DNA of 64,000 nt from assembly GCF_018446385.1 (NCBI RefSeq), contig NC_055998.1:23181173-23245172 (forward strand). The letters are read 5' to 3'. Below are positions 47,127-57,879 of the stretch, in pieces; positions within the stretch are counted from its first letter, which is position 1; every line of letters begins with the position of its first letter. Under the pieces are notes generated by a model, which saw only the letters and a program-made list of their open reading frames with translations, was not told the DNA's origin and searched no databases. The translations under genes and the position numbers were made by a program. The DNA is from Zingiber officinale (Eukaryota; Streptophyta; Magnoliopsida; Zingiberales; Zingiberaceae).

Positions 47127-47681
47127 ACTCTCTTGTACGATTTCCTCTTTGGTGCATCTTTATTTCCCAATCCCCCGAATTGCTTCGGGTGCCTCCTCAT
47201 CTTATACCTTCCTTCTCGAATAGCTCTTATGGAAAACCGCTCTACCTTCACAATCACCAAGTTTGTCTTTTCATATTCAAATTTGTTCTAAAAAAGAACT
47301 CATAAATATATAAATTATTATATAATAAGAGCATAATACATTAAAGAACATAATGTAATTTCTCAATCTTACATCAAGACAGTCAAAGATGAGTTGGTTT
47401 TCGACCAAAGAGACATCCTCCCAACCCATAATACGAGGAGATATTGTGTCTCGAACTATTTGAGTTATTAAGTTATTAAACCATTTTCCATTTTCTCCAA
47501 GACTACCCTCGGTATGCTCTTCAAATTCAACCTTCAATTTATCTTTTTTTTTTTTCTTTTTTAATGTCTTCTCGAGAACTCTACTACAAGATTATTGTCT
47601 CCATGCTGTTTGTCTACCTCTTCCATCACCTCCTGATCCACCCTCATTAGCACCTGAACTACTACCATTCAAACTAGACAT
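47127..47681 (-). pseudogene. Ptta/En/Spm (Transposase_24-like) gene, 5' part
   Basis: Minus-strand start ATG at 47681 (MSSLNGSSSGANEGG ...), an in-frame TAA at 47592-47594, then KWFNNLITQIVRDTISPRIM (about 47500-47440) and RRHPKQFGGLGNKDAPKRK (about 47205-47140), running up to the copia insertion. The Ser/Gly-rich N-terminus, basic spacer and W-x-x-L region suit the TnpA/Ptta proteins of CACTA elements. The gene resumes at 37392. Confidence 0.6.
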
Positions 47682-48099
47682 CCTGTAAAAAAAAAGAAAA
47701 AAATAATAATCTCTACAATTATAATTGAAAAATATTAAGATGCAGGTAACATCTAATCTATATACAAGCGGAAGAGCATTCAATAGAAATTATAGTAGAA
47801 AAATCAATATGTGAGAATAAACAAGGCTAGTAATTGTAGAGAACACCATAAATATCACCCAACTTGAAACACAAATTGTCAAGAGAAAATAGAGGGTGAA
47901 ATTTTAATATGATGACATGATATAGATTTAGTTAACTAATTTTAAATTACTTTCTTAGTTGTTTCTTAAATGCCTATGTAAGATAGATCAAATGATAAAG
48001 TATAATTGATGTTACACGAGCAATTGCATTGCACAAAATGCATTTATATTTCTATTTTGTAGATTAATTTTGTAGAAAAATCAATATGAGAGATTAAGC

Positions 48100-49520
48100 A
48101 AGGCTAGTAATTGTAGAAACCAGCATATATATCAGCAAGGCTGGAAAACTAATGGTGGTAGCGGCTGTGGCCAAGGAGGAGGTAGCAGGTCACTACGATT
48201 TGGTCTCTCGTAGCCAAAGAGGCCACTAGTCGCTTGCCGCCAAAAAGGCCACTAGTCGTGTGCATCTGCAATCAAGGAGGCGGCAGTAGGTCATTGCAAT
48301 TTGGTCGCGCGTCGTCAAAGAGGACATTGGTCGCGCGCATCTACGACCGACAATAAGGACGTGCAACATGACAGTAAGGAAGAAGAATAAACTAAGGATT
48401 ACCTATTGAGAGAGAGCAAGAGATCCTTGGTGAGTAAGATGTACAGGAGAGAAGAAATCGACAATGGCGACGATACAAAATCAACGACGGTAAGAATACA
48501 CGAACGAACAAAGAATAGGGTTTTAATTTATTAAAATAAAGTAAAATAAAATAAGAATTATTTAATAATTTTCTTTCAATTTTATTTTAAAATGATATTT
48601 ATTTTTAATTTATAATTTTTTTTAAAGGAGAATACCAAAGGTGAATAAGGTTTTAATTTATTAAAATAAAATAATAATTATTTAATAAATTTCTTTATAA
48701 TTTATTTTCAAATGATATTTATTTTAATTTATAATTAAAAAAAAGAGAATAAGAAAATAGGGTTTTAATTTATTAAAATAAAATAAAATAAGAATTATTT
48801 AATAAATTTCTTTTTTATTTTAATTTTGTCTAAGATTTATTTTCAAACCGTATTTATTTTGATTTATAATTTTTTTTAAAAAAAATAGCTCGTTTTAAAT
48901 AAATTCATTTATGATTTATTAAAATTTAAAATAAATTTTAATTTCATTTAAAAAGATCTATCTTTGAAATCTTTATTTCTACGGTGAACTCTCTATACAA
49001 TGTCCAACCTCGTCACCAATGAGTTCTGACCTCATGACCTCACCATAACAAGTTGGACGAGGGATTTTTCATAAATGGAGTTGGAGCGAGGTCTTTTCAC
49101 ATACCACAAAATTTTTTAATCTCGAATTTTATTTTAGCAACGTTTAATGTCTATACGTCACCAAATGACCATAATTTGAGGTGGGAAAAATTCCTACTAC
49201 TATTAGTGACGTTGAGACGTTGAGTGCAGAATGCGTCGCTAAAGTGTCACATTTGGCGACGTGTTTTTTGTGTTGTGTCGCCAAATGATCCAAATTAAAG
49301 GAGGGATTTGCATTACCTTTTAGTGATGTGGAGTGATGTGTACATCGCCGAAGACCTTCGTTTGGCGACGTATATTGTTTAATGTGTCGCTAAATGATAC
49401 AAAATAAATGTGGAAAAATTCCCTCCTAATGTTCTATCTTTTAGCGATGCGAAATGCTCCAAGCATCACTAAAATATCACATTTTACGACGTTAACCGTG
49501 ATGTGCGTCGTTAAAAGTCA
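48100..49520. repeat. CACTA subterminal region, right
   Basis: 48170-48350 has imperfect tandem units around GGCCACTAGTCG and GGTCGCGCG. 49150-49520 has (G/T)GGCGACGT, GTGTCGCTAAA and GCGTCGTTAAAAG units, mirror-image to the left end. No gene. The AT-rich part between 48,500 and 48,960 holds several TTTTAATTTATTAAAATAAA repeats. Confidence 0.7.
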
Positions 49521-49754
49521 GAATTCTTGTAATGATTGTTCGGTTGTATCGTTAAATATTTTTAAACTTTTATAAATATTACTGCCAATATTATAGTATT
49601 ATTGTGAAATAAATATATATCAGTATTATTTGTAAAAAATGAACATATAATTATTTATATTGAAATAAATATTTTAATAATTGATATGTTGAATTCTAAC
49701 GTGTTGATACATCACGTGGAATTTTTTTAGGTCTCATTTCATTAGTTTTACAAA

Positions 49755-50072
49755 ACCTATCTCATTGTTTTATTATAGATGTATGCGACCATAAATAAAA
49801 AAATACAATTCTAATTGATTTAATATGATTTTATAAAATTTTTAATCCATCTTGAACATATAAATTTAAAACATGACATATATAACGAATATGAAAAAAT
49901 GAACTATCAATAACAGGTTGACAAATAAATTTTAGATCTTCTATTCAAGTAGTATTAGAATTAGCATTATTTAATGATAATGAAAATATTTTATGAATTA
50001 ATCTATATTCTTCTAAAATTAAATATAATAATTGTACGATATTACGAGTAGTATGTGATTTTTCAAAAACAC
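49755..50072 (-). pseudogene. hAT transposase remnant
   Basis: Minus strand reads LEEYRLIHKIFSLSLNNANS, then a stop, IEDLKFICQPVIDSSFFHIR, HVLNLYVQDGL and, after a stop, a peptide ending YLWSH. This is the conserved middle part of plant hAT (RICESLEEPER-like) transposases (the CHILNLIVQDGL block). At least two stops; truncated at 50072 by the adjoining LTR fragment. Confidence 0.75.
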
Positions 50073-50076
50073 TATA

Positions 50077-50204
50077 AGCTAACACAAGGATTTACTTGGT
50101 ATCCATCTTAAAAAGAGGTGACTAATCTAAGGATCCACACGATATGCACTCTCCACTATAAATACAAACTCCTTCTCAGAATAACCGAAGGTGGAGAAAT
50201 GGGG
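50077..50204 (-). mobile_element. Sirevirus-like LTR C, first fragment
   Basis: GCTAACACAAGGATTTACTT ... GGTATCCATC ... AGGTGACTAATCTAAGGATC ... ACCGAAGGTGGAGAA is colinear with the first part of LTR B. It stops where an inverted LTR begins. Confidence 0.7.
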
Positions 50205-51560
50205 CAATTTCCCTAGGTCAAGGTTGACCAGTTTGACTAAGCTTGAGTTGAGTCAAGCTTGAGTCAGGATTTGAGTTTTGATGTTTGACAATATAAGGAG
50301 ATTGCTGGAGCAATCATTCGGTTGTGGAGATGGTCAAAGGATTGACCAGGTTGATGAGAATACAAGTCAAGTAGGTCAAGGTTGATAGGAGACTTGATTG
50401 GAAAAGTCCTAACTAGGGGTTAGGCATTTGGAAAGTCCTAGTGTGGAGCTAGGCAGGAGAAAGTTCTGGTGAGGAGCCAAGCAACGAGAAAGTCCTAGTG
50501 TGGAGCTAGGCAGGAGAAAGTCCAAGTGTGATCTTGGCAAAGGAGAAAGTCCTGGTGAGGAGCCAAGCAATTAGAAAGTCCAAGTGTAATCTTGGCAAAG
50601 GGTGTAAGTCCAAGCATGTGGTCTTGGCAAGGTAAGTCCTGGTATGACTTGACAAGGAAGACTCGACAACTAGGATGAGGCCGAAGGAAGCTCTTGAAGG
50701 CAAAGCGTGAAGGATGGGGAGATATCCGAGGGACACAAGGCTGATGGAGGAGGCTAGAAGGCTAGTTTGAGGTTGGTTGGGTGTGGTCAAATGCTAGGCA
50801 TGGAGACCCAACAGGTCATGGTTGACCGAAAGTTGGGGTTGGGACGTTAGACTTGAGTTTGAGTCAAGTCCAGGTTGGTCAATCGATCGGGCGATCGATT
50901 GAACCAGGGTCCAATCGATCTATTGATCGATTGGAGTGTGCTGCGATTATAGGAAGGCTCAATCGATCAGTAGATCGATTTGGATGTGGAATCACGAGCA
51001 CAGAGACTTTCCCAATCGATCGGGCGATCGATTGGGAGCTGCCAATCGATTTCGGTCGATCGATTGGGCAGTAGAAGCTCTCACGCGGATGCGAGAGCAC
51101 AGAAAGGTTCTGAATCGATCAAGCGATCGATTCAGGAAGTCCCAATCGATCGGTTGATCGATTGGAAAGTGACCGTTACGCAGGATGCAGGTGATGGACG
51201 ACTGCGATGGAGCAGTGCTGATGTGGCAATCAATTGGGGATGAATTCGGTCGATTGGGAGCACTATTTAAAGCCTGGGCGGAGCGTTTTCTTCGTTAGAT
51301 CTTTTGCGATCTTTCCTACGATTCCTCTCCGATTTTCACAGCGATTTCTCCAGATCTTCATCGCCAATTCTTGAAGGCTCTTGGGAGTGTTCTCTCAAGG
51401 TTCAAGAGGCAACAACAAGCAACAAGTAAGCAAGAAGAAGTAGTGTTTTCATTTGTATCTTGTACTCTCTTCTTGTATTTTTTTTGTGGTGTTGTGTGAG
51501 TTTGTACGAGGCTTTTCCGCCTTCGGCTACGACCGAGAAGAAGTGTTTCATAGTGGAGAT
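50205..51560 (+). mobile_element. Inverted Sirevirus-like LTR (LTR D)
   Basis: Reads as the reverse complement of LTR A/B: CCCTAGGTCAAGGTTGACC at the start, then the TTCACTCA-type array in reverse (50415-50650, with variant loops), ATCGAT-core hairpins (50878-51172), and GCCTTCGGCTACGACCGAG near 51520. Its last part (about 0.3 kb up to the TG...G-run) is missing. A TTTAAAGCC site at about 51265 followed by GATCTTTTGCGATC may be its promoter start. Confidence 0.75.
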
Positions 51561-51938
51561 AGCGTGTCGTGATCGATCTAGAAGCTTTATGTACTTTCAC
51601 AGAAAGCCCCAGAATTGATTGACCAATCGATTCTGACTTTTCCTCGCGTCACTACAAGAAACTTAGCCCAATCAATTGACCGATCGATTGGAGAAGCCCA
51701 ATTGATCGACCGATCGATTAGAGCAGCTCAATCGATTGGCTAATCGATTGGGGAGCACATTGCTCTTCTGTGAGAATAACCTCTAATCGATTGGCTAATC
51801 GATTGACATTGCCCCAATCGATTGGTTGATCAACTAGGCTATGGTTCAATGGATTGGTTGATCGATTGACCAACCCTAACTTGACTAACTCAAGTCTAGA
51901 GTCCCAAATCCAACCTCCAGTTAACCATGATCTGTTGG
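51561..51938 (-). mobile_element. Sirevirus-like LTR C, second fragment
   Basis: Resumes the forward LTR with ATCGAT-core palindromes (51611-51875), then CCAACCTCCAGTTAACCATG and ATCTGTTGG, matching LTR B at 8445-8476. The bounded block 51939-54964 interrupts it; it continues at 54965. Confidence 0.7.
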
Positions 51939-53199
51939 TGTTGGTACGGGAAGCATCCGACGATCGAACCTATATTTTGATTATGTCAAAGGGTCCAAAG
52001 TTAAGTTATCTTGTTATCTAACTGGTTTATTGAGCTTACAGGAAAGTCCTAAGTTGTCTTAGGCAAAAGTCCTAGTGGATTCTAGACAAGTGAAAAACCC
52101 TAAGGGGTGGTAACACTAGGTCCTAGGGGGCAGTAACCCTAGGTGGTGGAAAGTCTTAGCTGTAGTTAAGCAAGTGGAAAACCCTAAGTGGTGAAAACAC
52201 TAGGTCCTAGGGGGTGGTAACCCTAGGCTGAGGAAAACACTAGGGGGTGGTAACCCTAGGTCATAGGGGGTGGTAACCCTAAGCAGAAAGTCCAGTTGGT
52301 CAGGAGGACCGATCTGACAATAAGTAAACTCTCCTAAGAGGAGTAGATGAGGACGCGTTCCCTGGCGAGGGAACAGTAGGCATCGGTTCGACCTACGATT
52401 TTCGAGAAATCCAAAGTTAGAACTGGACAGTCCGTTGATTGTCGAGTACTTATATTTATCTTATATTATTGTGCTAACTTGGTTTTTCAGGAAATACTTT
52501 GTTTGTAGACTAATATACTTTGCAGGAATGAAATTACACAAGAGAACTCTCGGATGAATAGTGTCCAAGGCGCCTCCGGGCTATTGGAGGCGCCTCAGGT
52601 CCCTTGGCTATGGCTACGCATGAAGCAAGGCTGAAGGCACCTTCGAAGGGGCTTGAAGGCGCCTTGGACGCTGGATGGATGATGCATTCCATGGAGCTTG
52701 AATGCGCCTTCGGGCGGGTAAGCAGCGCAGGAAGCGGAGCTTATCAACATCGACACGGAGGAGATAACCCTTGGTTGGAGGCGCCTCCTATGGAGGTTGG
52801 AGGCGCCCTCCACGGGCTATTTAAGCTCGGTTCGAGCAGCAGCCAAAAGACAGCAAGAACTTCCAATCCTTCTTCTGTGTGCTGCTAACAAATCGATTCG
52901 ACGAAGCCTTAACTCTATTTCGACGACCAGAAGCTTTCCATTTTAGATTTCCTTGATGTCGGTATAATATTTAGTAGTTTTTTAATTATTGTATTCTTTT
53001 GTAATCTTTCCCAAGTTATAATGATTGCCCATAGAAAGCACTCTTACGTGCGAGCCTTGGAATAGGAGTCACCACAGGCTCCGAACCAAGTAAAATTCTT
53101 GGTGTTTGCATTGTTGATTTTTTTTGCTGCGTGTTCTACACGAAACGAACAAATTAGCCACGAACACTATTCACCCCCCTCTAACACTTTCGATCCTAC
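51939..53199 (+). mobile_element. Sirevirus-like LTR with GGCGCC palindromes
   Basis: TGTTGGTACGGG to CGATCCTACA, reading on the plus strand. It is related to the LTR at 55934 by GGACGCG(T/C)TCCC ... GAGGGAACAGTAGGC and by the end CTATTCACCCCCCTCTA. 52085-52285 is an array of CCCTAGGT/ACACTAGG units. 52568-52815 holds GGAGGCGCCTC-type palindromes. A leader-like TATTTAAGCTCGG follows at 52819. The left flank is GTTGG; the right flank does not repeat it directly (see the block as a whole). Confidence 0.7.
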
Positions 53200-53870
53200 A
53201 ATGTATATCCTCCCCTCAAACAAAGGACCACAATTACTCTTATGGTTCGGGTCTCCCCGCGAGCATCTGGTCACCCTGATCTGCTCTAGGCCTCCCTGCA
53301 AGTATCCGCACCCGGTCACCTTGACCTACTCTAGGCCTCCCCACGAGCATTCAATCACCTTGACTTGTTTCGGGCCTCCCTGCAAGCATCCGATCACCCT
53401 GACCTGTTCCATGCCTCCCCGCAAGCATCCAGTCATCCTGACCTGCTCCGGGCCTCCCCGCGAGTATCCGATCACTTTGACATGCTTCGGGGCCTTTCCC
53501 ACAAACATCTGGTCATCCTGACCTGCTCTGGTCCTCCCATGAGTATTTGGTCACCCTGACCTGCTTTGGGACCTTTCCCACAAGCATCCGGTCATCTTGA
53601 CCTGTTCTAGGCCTCCCCATAAGTAGCTGGATCCGGTCAATCTTGACTTGCTTCGGGCCTCTCCGCGAGCATCCAGTTACCCTGACCTACTTGCCTCCCT
53701 GCAAGTATTCGATCACCCTGACCTACTCCAAGCCTCCCCACAAGCATTTAGTTACCTTGACCTACTGCGGGTTCTCCGTGAACATACGGTCACCCTGACC
53801 TACTCCGGACCCACCCTCAACTTCGTTCAAGGCCGCCTCACATGACATCTGGTTTGGACTATGGCTCTGA
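53200..53870. repeat. Tandem array, about 39-bp unit, beside a primer-binding site
   Basis: From about 53250, some 14 imperfect units of GGCCTCCCCGCAAGCATCC followed by GGTCACCCTGACCTGCTCC. Each contains the small palindrome GGTCA-CCC-TGACC. The array ends right next to the primer-binding site at 53862. At the left edge, ATCCTCCCCTCAAAC (53206-53220) reads as a polypurine tract on the minus strand. No coding. Confidence 0.8.
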
Positions 53871-54964
53871 TACCATTTGTTGTGACCGAAGGATGTTTAC
53901 ATTAGGGGTGGAATCGGATCAGGTCGGGACCCGTCTCGTAATCCCCTTATCCAATACCCGTCCCGATAAGAATTGAGATTTTTTTTTCTCCCGATCCCAT
54001 ACCCGAAAAGTGTCGGGACCTGAATGTTCAGGACCTCAAATATTCGGGATCGGGTAGGGACTCGTAAGAATATCCCGAAAAATATTTTTTTTAAAAAAAA
54101 AATCTATAGAGACTCAAACAATTTTTTAGTACAATACAAATAAATTAAAACGATTTCGTGGTACATAACCATTAAAAACTAAAATATCTTCCTAGGACAT
54201 CATAAATATATAAAACAAATAAAAAATATAAAACTACTACTTAGTTTATACTTTATACCTAATACAAAAAAAATCCAAAAATAAAAGTTATCATGTCAGT
54301 CATTGTATCAATAATGAATTGATGATATGGTGACCTTAGTCCTTAGAAATACTTGGATTCAACCTACAAAAAAAAAAAGATCACAAAAATTATTATTTAT
54401 ATCATTTTATCAGTTTTCATATGCTAAAATAAACTAACTGACTATCTTCTTCGCACATTGTTAATAAATTATTTAGAAACAAAATTATGATGAAGTATGA
54501 GAAAAATGGAGAGACAAAAAAATAAACATAATGGTTAGATGTTTAAAATATAAAAGGAATATATATATATAAATAATATTTTTAATATAAAAAATAATAT
54601 TATAATATAATCAGGTCGGGACAGGATTCCTGTTGGGGAAAAAAATTTCCCGATCCCTTTTCCGATAGTTATCGGGACAGGAAAAATCCCGAACCTTTGG
54701 GTCGGGAAAATTTCGAGTCGGGATATTTTCGGGTCGGAAATGGGATGAGATTCTGGAAGGGTTGGGATTTTCAAGATTTTTTCCGACCTTAGTTTATATA
54801 TCTCCACAATGGCATGATATTGTCCACTTTGGGCCTAGGCTCTCATGACTTTGCTCTTAACCTCTCCCCAAAAGGCCTCATGCCAATGCAGATATCATGC
54901 ATCTTTTTAACCCCATGATCTTTACCAAATCTTTCCAATGTGGAACTTTGATTGAACCCCAACA
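53862..54964 (-). mobile_element. Short-LTR (TRIM-like) element end: PBS and 5' LTR
   Basis: Minus-strand primer-binding site TGGTATCAGAGCC (53862-53875) is followed by an LTR TGTTGTGACC (53878) to ACCCCAACA (54964). With the hAT element and one copy of its duplication removed, this LTR is about 190 bp, in the range of TRIMs. The five bases after it, GTTGG (54965-54969), match GTTGG at 51934-51938, so the whole block 51939-54964 is bounded by one target-site duplication. The partner short LTR at the left is not visible. Confidence 0.6.
53903..54791. mobile_element. Non-autonomous hAT element, 889 bp
   Basis: Ends TAGGGGTGGAA (left) and TAAGGTCGGAA (reverse complement of right end) form short imperfect inverted repeats, flanked by 8-bp duplications GTTTACAT (53895-53902) and GTTTATAT (54792-54799), seven of eight matching. 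Both ends are full of GGGTCGGGA/TCCCGA motifs in inverted orientation; the middle is A/T-rich. No transposase. Confidence 0.8.
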
Positions 54965-55707
54965 GTTGGGACTCGCCCGTGCCTAGCATTTGGTCAACCT
55001 TAACCTGCTGGGACTTCGTCACCAAGTGTCTAGTCAATCTTGACCCACTTGGAATTACCGTCTCATGCCAAATGTCTGGTTTCCATGACCGACTTGAACT
55101 TCAAAACACCAGGTATCCGACCACCCTGGACCCACCTAAATTTCCATATGCCTGGCTTCACTCACCAAGCCTTCCTCACTGCCTAGCTTTACTCACTAGG
55201 GCTTTCTTACTACCTAGCTTCACTCACTAAGACTGTCAAATTGCCTGGCTTCACTCACCAGGACTTTCTCATCACCTAACTTCACTCACTAGGATTTTCT
55301 TACTGCCTAGCTTCACTCACTAAGAACCAAATTATCTAGCTTCACTCACCAGGACTTTCCTATCACCTAGCTTCACTCACTAGGATTTTTCTTCTACATG
55401 ACTTTACTCACCAAGACTTTCCAATTGTATAACTTGTAATTAAGACTTTCTAGTCAAGTATCCGATCAACGTTGACCTACTTGACTTTTCTTCACATTGA
55501 ACTGGTCAACCTTGACCAATCTCCCCAAATGAATGATTGCTCTTGCGACCAATCTCCATACATTGTCGACACAATCTTCATATATTGTCAAATATGGAAA
55601 CTCACACATTACGACTCAAGCTTGAGCCAAATCAAGCTTAGTCAACCTAGTCAACCTTGACCTAGAGTCAACCTAGTCAACCTTGACCTAGAGAAATTGT
55701 ACTAACA
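54965..55707 (-). mobile_element. Sirevirus-like LTR C, third fragment
   Basis: Continues LTR C with GTGCCTAGCATTTGGTCAAC (colinear with LTR A at about 6304), GTCAA-type hairpins (54980-55135), a TTCACTCA array (55148-55435) and the end GTACTAACA at 55707. Confidence 0.8.
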
Positions 55708-55933
55708 ATCTTCCCCTTTTTTATGTTTGACAATACATTTAAGTTAGGCTAATCTCATAGCCTCAACTTCTTCTTCATGCCAAAGCATGAATGATGGTTT
55801 GCTTCATTCTCTTCCTTTCCTTAAGGGCAAACTCCCCCTTTGGGTAATGAAGGCATAACTTAAACCCTACATTCTCCCTCTTTTAGCACACATAAAAAGC
55901 TCTCCCTCTGAAAAGTTATCCATACGTGTTCAT
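55708..55933 (-). mobile_element. Sirevirus-like element C internal region, first part
   Basis: ATCTTCCCCTTTTTTATG directly after the LTR is the reversed polypurine tract. Further copies (55831, 55872, 55900) and the text AAGTTAGGCTAATCTCATAG match element B at 9170 onward. It is interrupted by the LTR at 55934. Confidence 0.75.
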
Positions 55934-57064
55934 TTTTGGTGCGGTTAGCACTGACAATCTAACTCAGATTTTGATGAATGACAAAATAAGGTTAAGTTAG
56001 TTTCATTGTGATCTAACACTTTGACGAAGTGTGTAGGAGAAGTCCAGATAGGTTGACGGGTTGATCTGATATCTGGTACAAAACCCAACTAGGTCGACAG
56101 GCTGACCTAATAGCTGGCACGAAGCCAAGCTAGGTCGACGGGCTGACCTGATAGCTGGCACGAAGACTAGCTAGGTCGACGGGCTGACCTGATAGTTGGC
56201 ATGAAGTCCAGATGGGTCAACGGGCTGACCGAACGTCTGACAAGTAAATTAAGGTAAGTCACTGGAGGGGGGGTAACTTGGTGAGGACGCGCTCCCCGTT
56301 TGAGGGAACAGTAGGCGTCGATCTAACTTAGAACCATTTTGGGAATCTAAGTTGAGATCGTGACTAGATTCTGGTCTCGGTGAGACAGAATCTAATTACT
56401 ACTCTTTTACTATAATTGTGCTGACTTATGTTTTGCAAGGTAGTTTAGCTTTTATTTTACCTCGGACTAACTCTTTCTTGCAGGAGGACTTTCTGGAGAA
56501 AGGAGGTCCGGGCGCTCGGAAGGGATACGGGCACCCGGAGTTGGTCCGAGCGCCCAGAACTGGTTTGGGTGCTTGGAAGGCAAAGACTTATAGCATCACA
56601 ACGTGGAGCGCGTTGGTTGGCCGAACCTACGTCATAGTCCGGGCGCCCAGAAGGGATCCAGGTGCCCGGAGCATCCTATATAAGGAGGTCTCACCCTGGA
56701 GAAAAACACAACAACATCTTCCAACGACTGCTCTACTGCACTGTGCTTCTTCGACGCTACGACTCTGTGAAGCTTCTCCGACAACTAGTGGCTCAAGTTT
56801 TTTTTTTGTATTATTGTCGATATTTTCTCTCTAAATTTCTTGTACTTACATTTGTAATACGATTTTGCGAATTATTAGTGATTGTCCAACGAAAGCACTC
56901 GACGAGTGCGGGCCTTGGAGTAGGAGTCGATGAAGGCTCCGAACCAAGTAAAATCGGTTCGTGTTAGCACTGTTTTACTCTTATTTTTCCGCTACTTACT
57001 CTAACTCGACAACGAATTTTAAATCACTATTCACCCCCCCTCTAGCGAACTCTACGATCTAACA
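55934..57064 (+). mobile_element. Solo LTR with GGGCGCCC palindromes
   Basis: TTTTGGTGCGGTTAGC to ACGATCTAACA, plus strand, with imperfect duplications TTCAT (55929-55933) and TTCAC (57065-57069). 56040-56235 is an array of AGGTCGACGGGCTGACCT units. 56505-56680 has GGGCGC(C/T)C palindromes, then CTATATAAGGAGG (56683), a good TATA box. The end CACCCCCCCTCTAGCGAAC matches the LTR at 51939. TG at the start is mutated to TT. Confidence 0.75.
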
Positions 57065-57547
57065 TTCACAACCTCACATGTTGTTTACAAGATCACAATG
57101 AAGGTCCTGTACCCTTCATTGTCTGTAATGCTCACCCTTGAGCATTAACCCACTTCCAATGCTCATCCTAGAGAATTCACACTTTATAATGAAGATATCC
57201 AATCTTCCATTGTTTTCTAATGCTTAACCTTGAGTATTTACTATAACGAAGGTTTTACAACCTTCCATAGTTTCAAAAATTATTTTCATGTCTTTAAGGA
57301 GTAGCTCCCCCTCAAAACATGCTCTAAATTTCTATTATTGCACCAACAATGACTTGAAATTCTTAAAACTTTAGGAAACCCAAAATTTGAAGTTTTGAGA
57401 TCTAAAATCTAATAATGAAATTAAATCTCATCCTAAACTTCAACTTAATCTTCTTTAACCAATCCAATCTTATTTTCATAAAAAAAAACTACCCTTAAAT
57501 GTTCAAAAAAGAATTTCATAGGGTTTAGGATGGTTAATATAACTAAT
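57065..57547 (-). mobile_element. Sirevirus-like element C internal region, second part
   Basis: Resumes the match to element B (AATGAAGGTC, CCCTTCATTGT, and AGCTCCCCCTCAAAACATG). No coding. Cut at 57548 by the next element. Confidence 0.7.
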
Positions 57548-57879
57548 TGTTGGATAGGGTAGGCCGGCTGGAGAGGGTTAAGTTGTCTGAAACACTAAAA
57601 TAAAACACCTTTCTCCTCTTTCAACTTAGATTAGTAGCAATAACATAAAAATAAACAATACGAAACTAAAATAAAGAGGCTCAGAATTTACTTGGTTACA
57701 ACCGGGGTGGTTGTTAATCCAAGGTAAATGAAAGCTCACTAAGAATCTCCTTTGGCAAAAGCAGAGAAGCCTCTTACACATACTAACAGCTCAGACCATT
57801 GCTGAGAAATGAATACTCAAGTTGTTACATCTTTCCTAGGTCCAGGGGTCTTTTATAGCTCATGGAAAAACTTATCCGC

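Larger units (their letters stand above)
37388..47131 (-). mobile_element. Full-length Ty1/copia retrotransposon
   Basis: Bounded by the perfect target-site duplication ACTCT (37388-37392 and 47127-47131). It has two TG...CA LTRs, a primer-binding site beside the right LTR, a polypurine tract beside the left LTR and pol remnants on the minus strand. The 5' LTR is therefore the right one. It inserted into the minus-strand gene of the CACTA element. Stops and frameshifts break pol, and no gag was recognised in 43.0-44.5 kb. Confidence 0.93.
35111..49534 (-). mobile_element. CACTA (En/Spm) transposon with CATTA termini
   Basis: Left end CATTACAAGAATTTTGACTT and right end (reverse complement) CATTACAAGAATTCTGACTT are inverted repeats with one mismatch, flanked by the 3-bp duplication ATT (35108-35110 and 49535-49537). 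CACTA elements end CACTACAAGAA and make 3-bp duplications. Both subterminal regions are filled with GTCGCCAAA/GTCGCTAAA-type repeats in inverted orientation. Without the copia element nested inside (9.7 kb) the transposon would be about 4.7 kb. Only a TnpA/Ptta-like gene remnant was found, no TnpD-type transposase, so it is non-autonomous now. Confidence 0.88.

Noticed and set aside
53099-53845. Plus-strand frames of PPxKHPITLTCS and ASPRASSHPDLL type
   Set aside because: They are translations of the 39-bp tandem array next to a retroelement primer site.
53862-53875. Possible tRNA-Met fragment
   Set aside because: TGGTATCAGAGCC is the retroelement primer-binding site, complementary to the tRNA 3' end, and it lies next to an LTR start.
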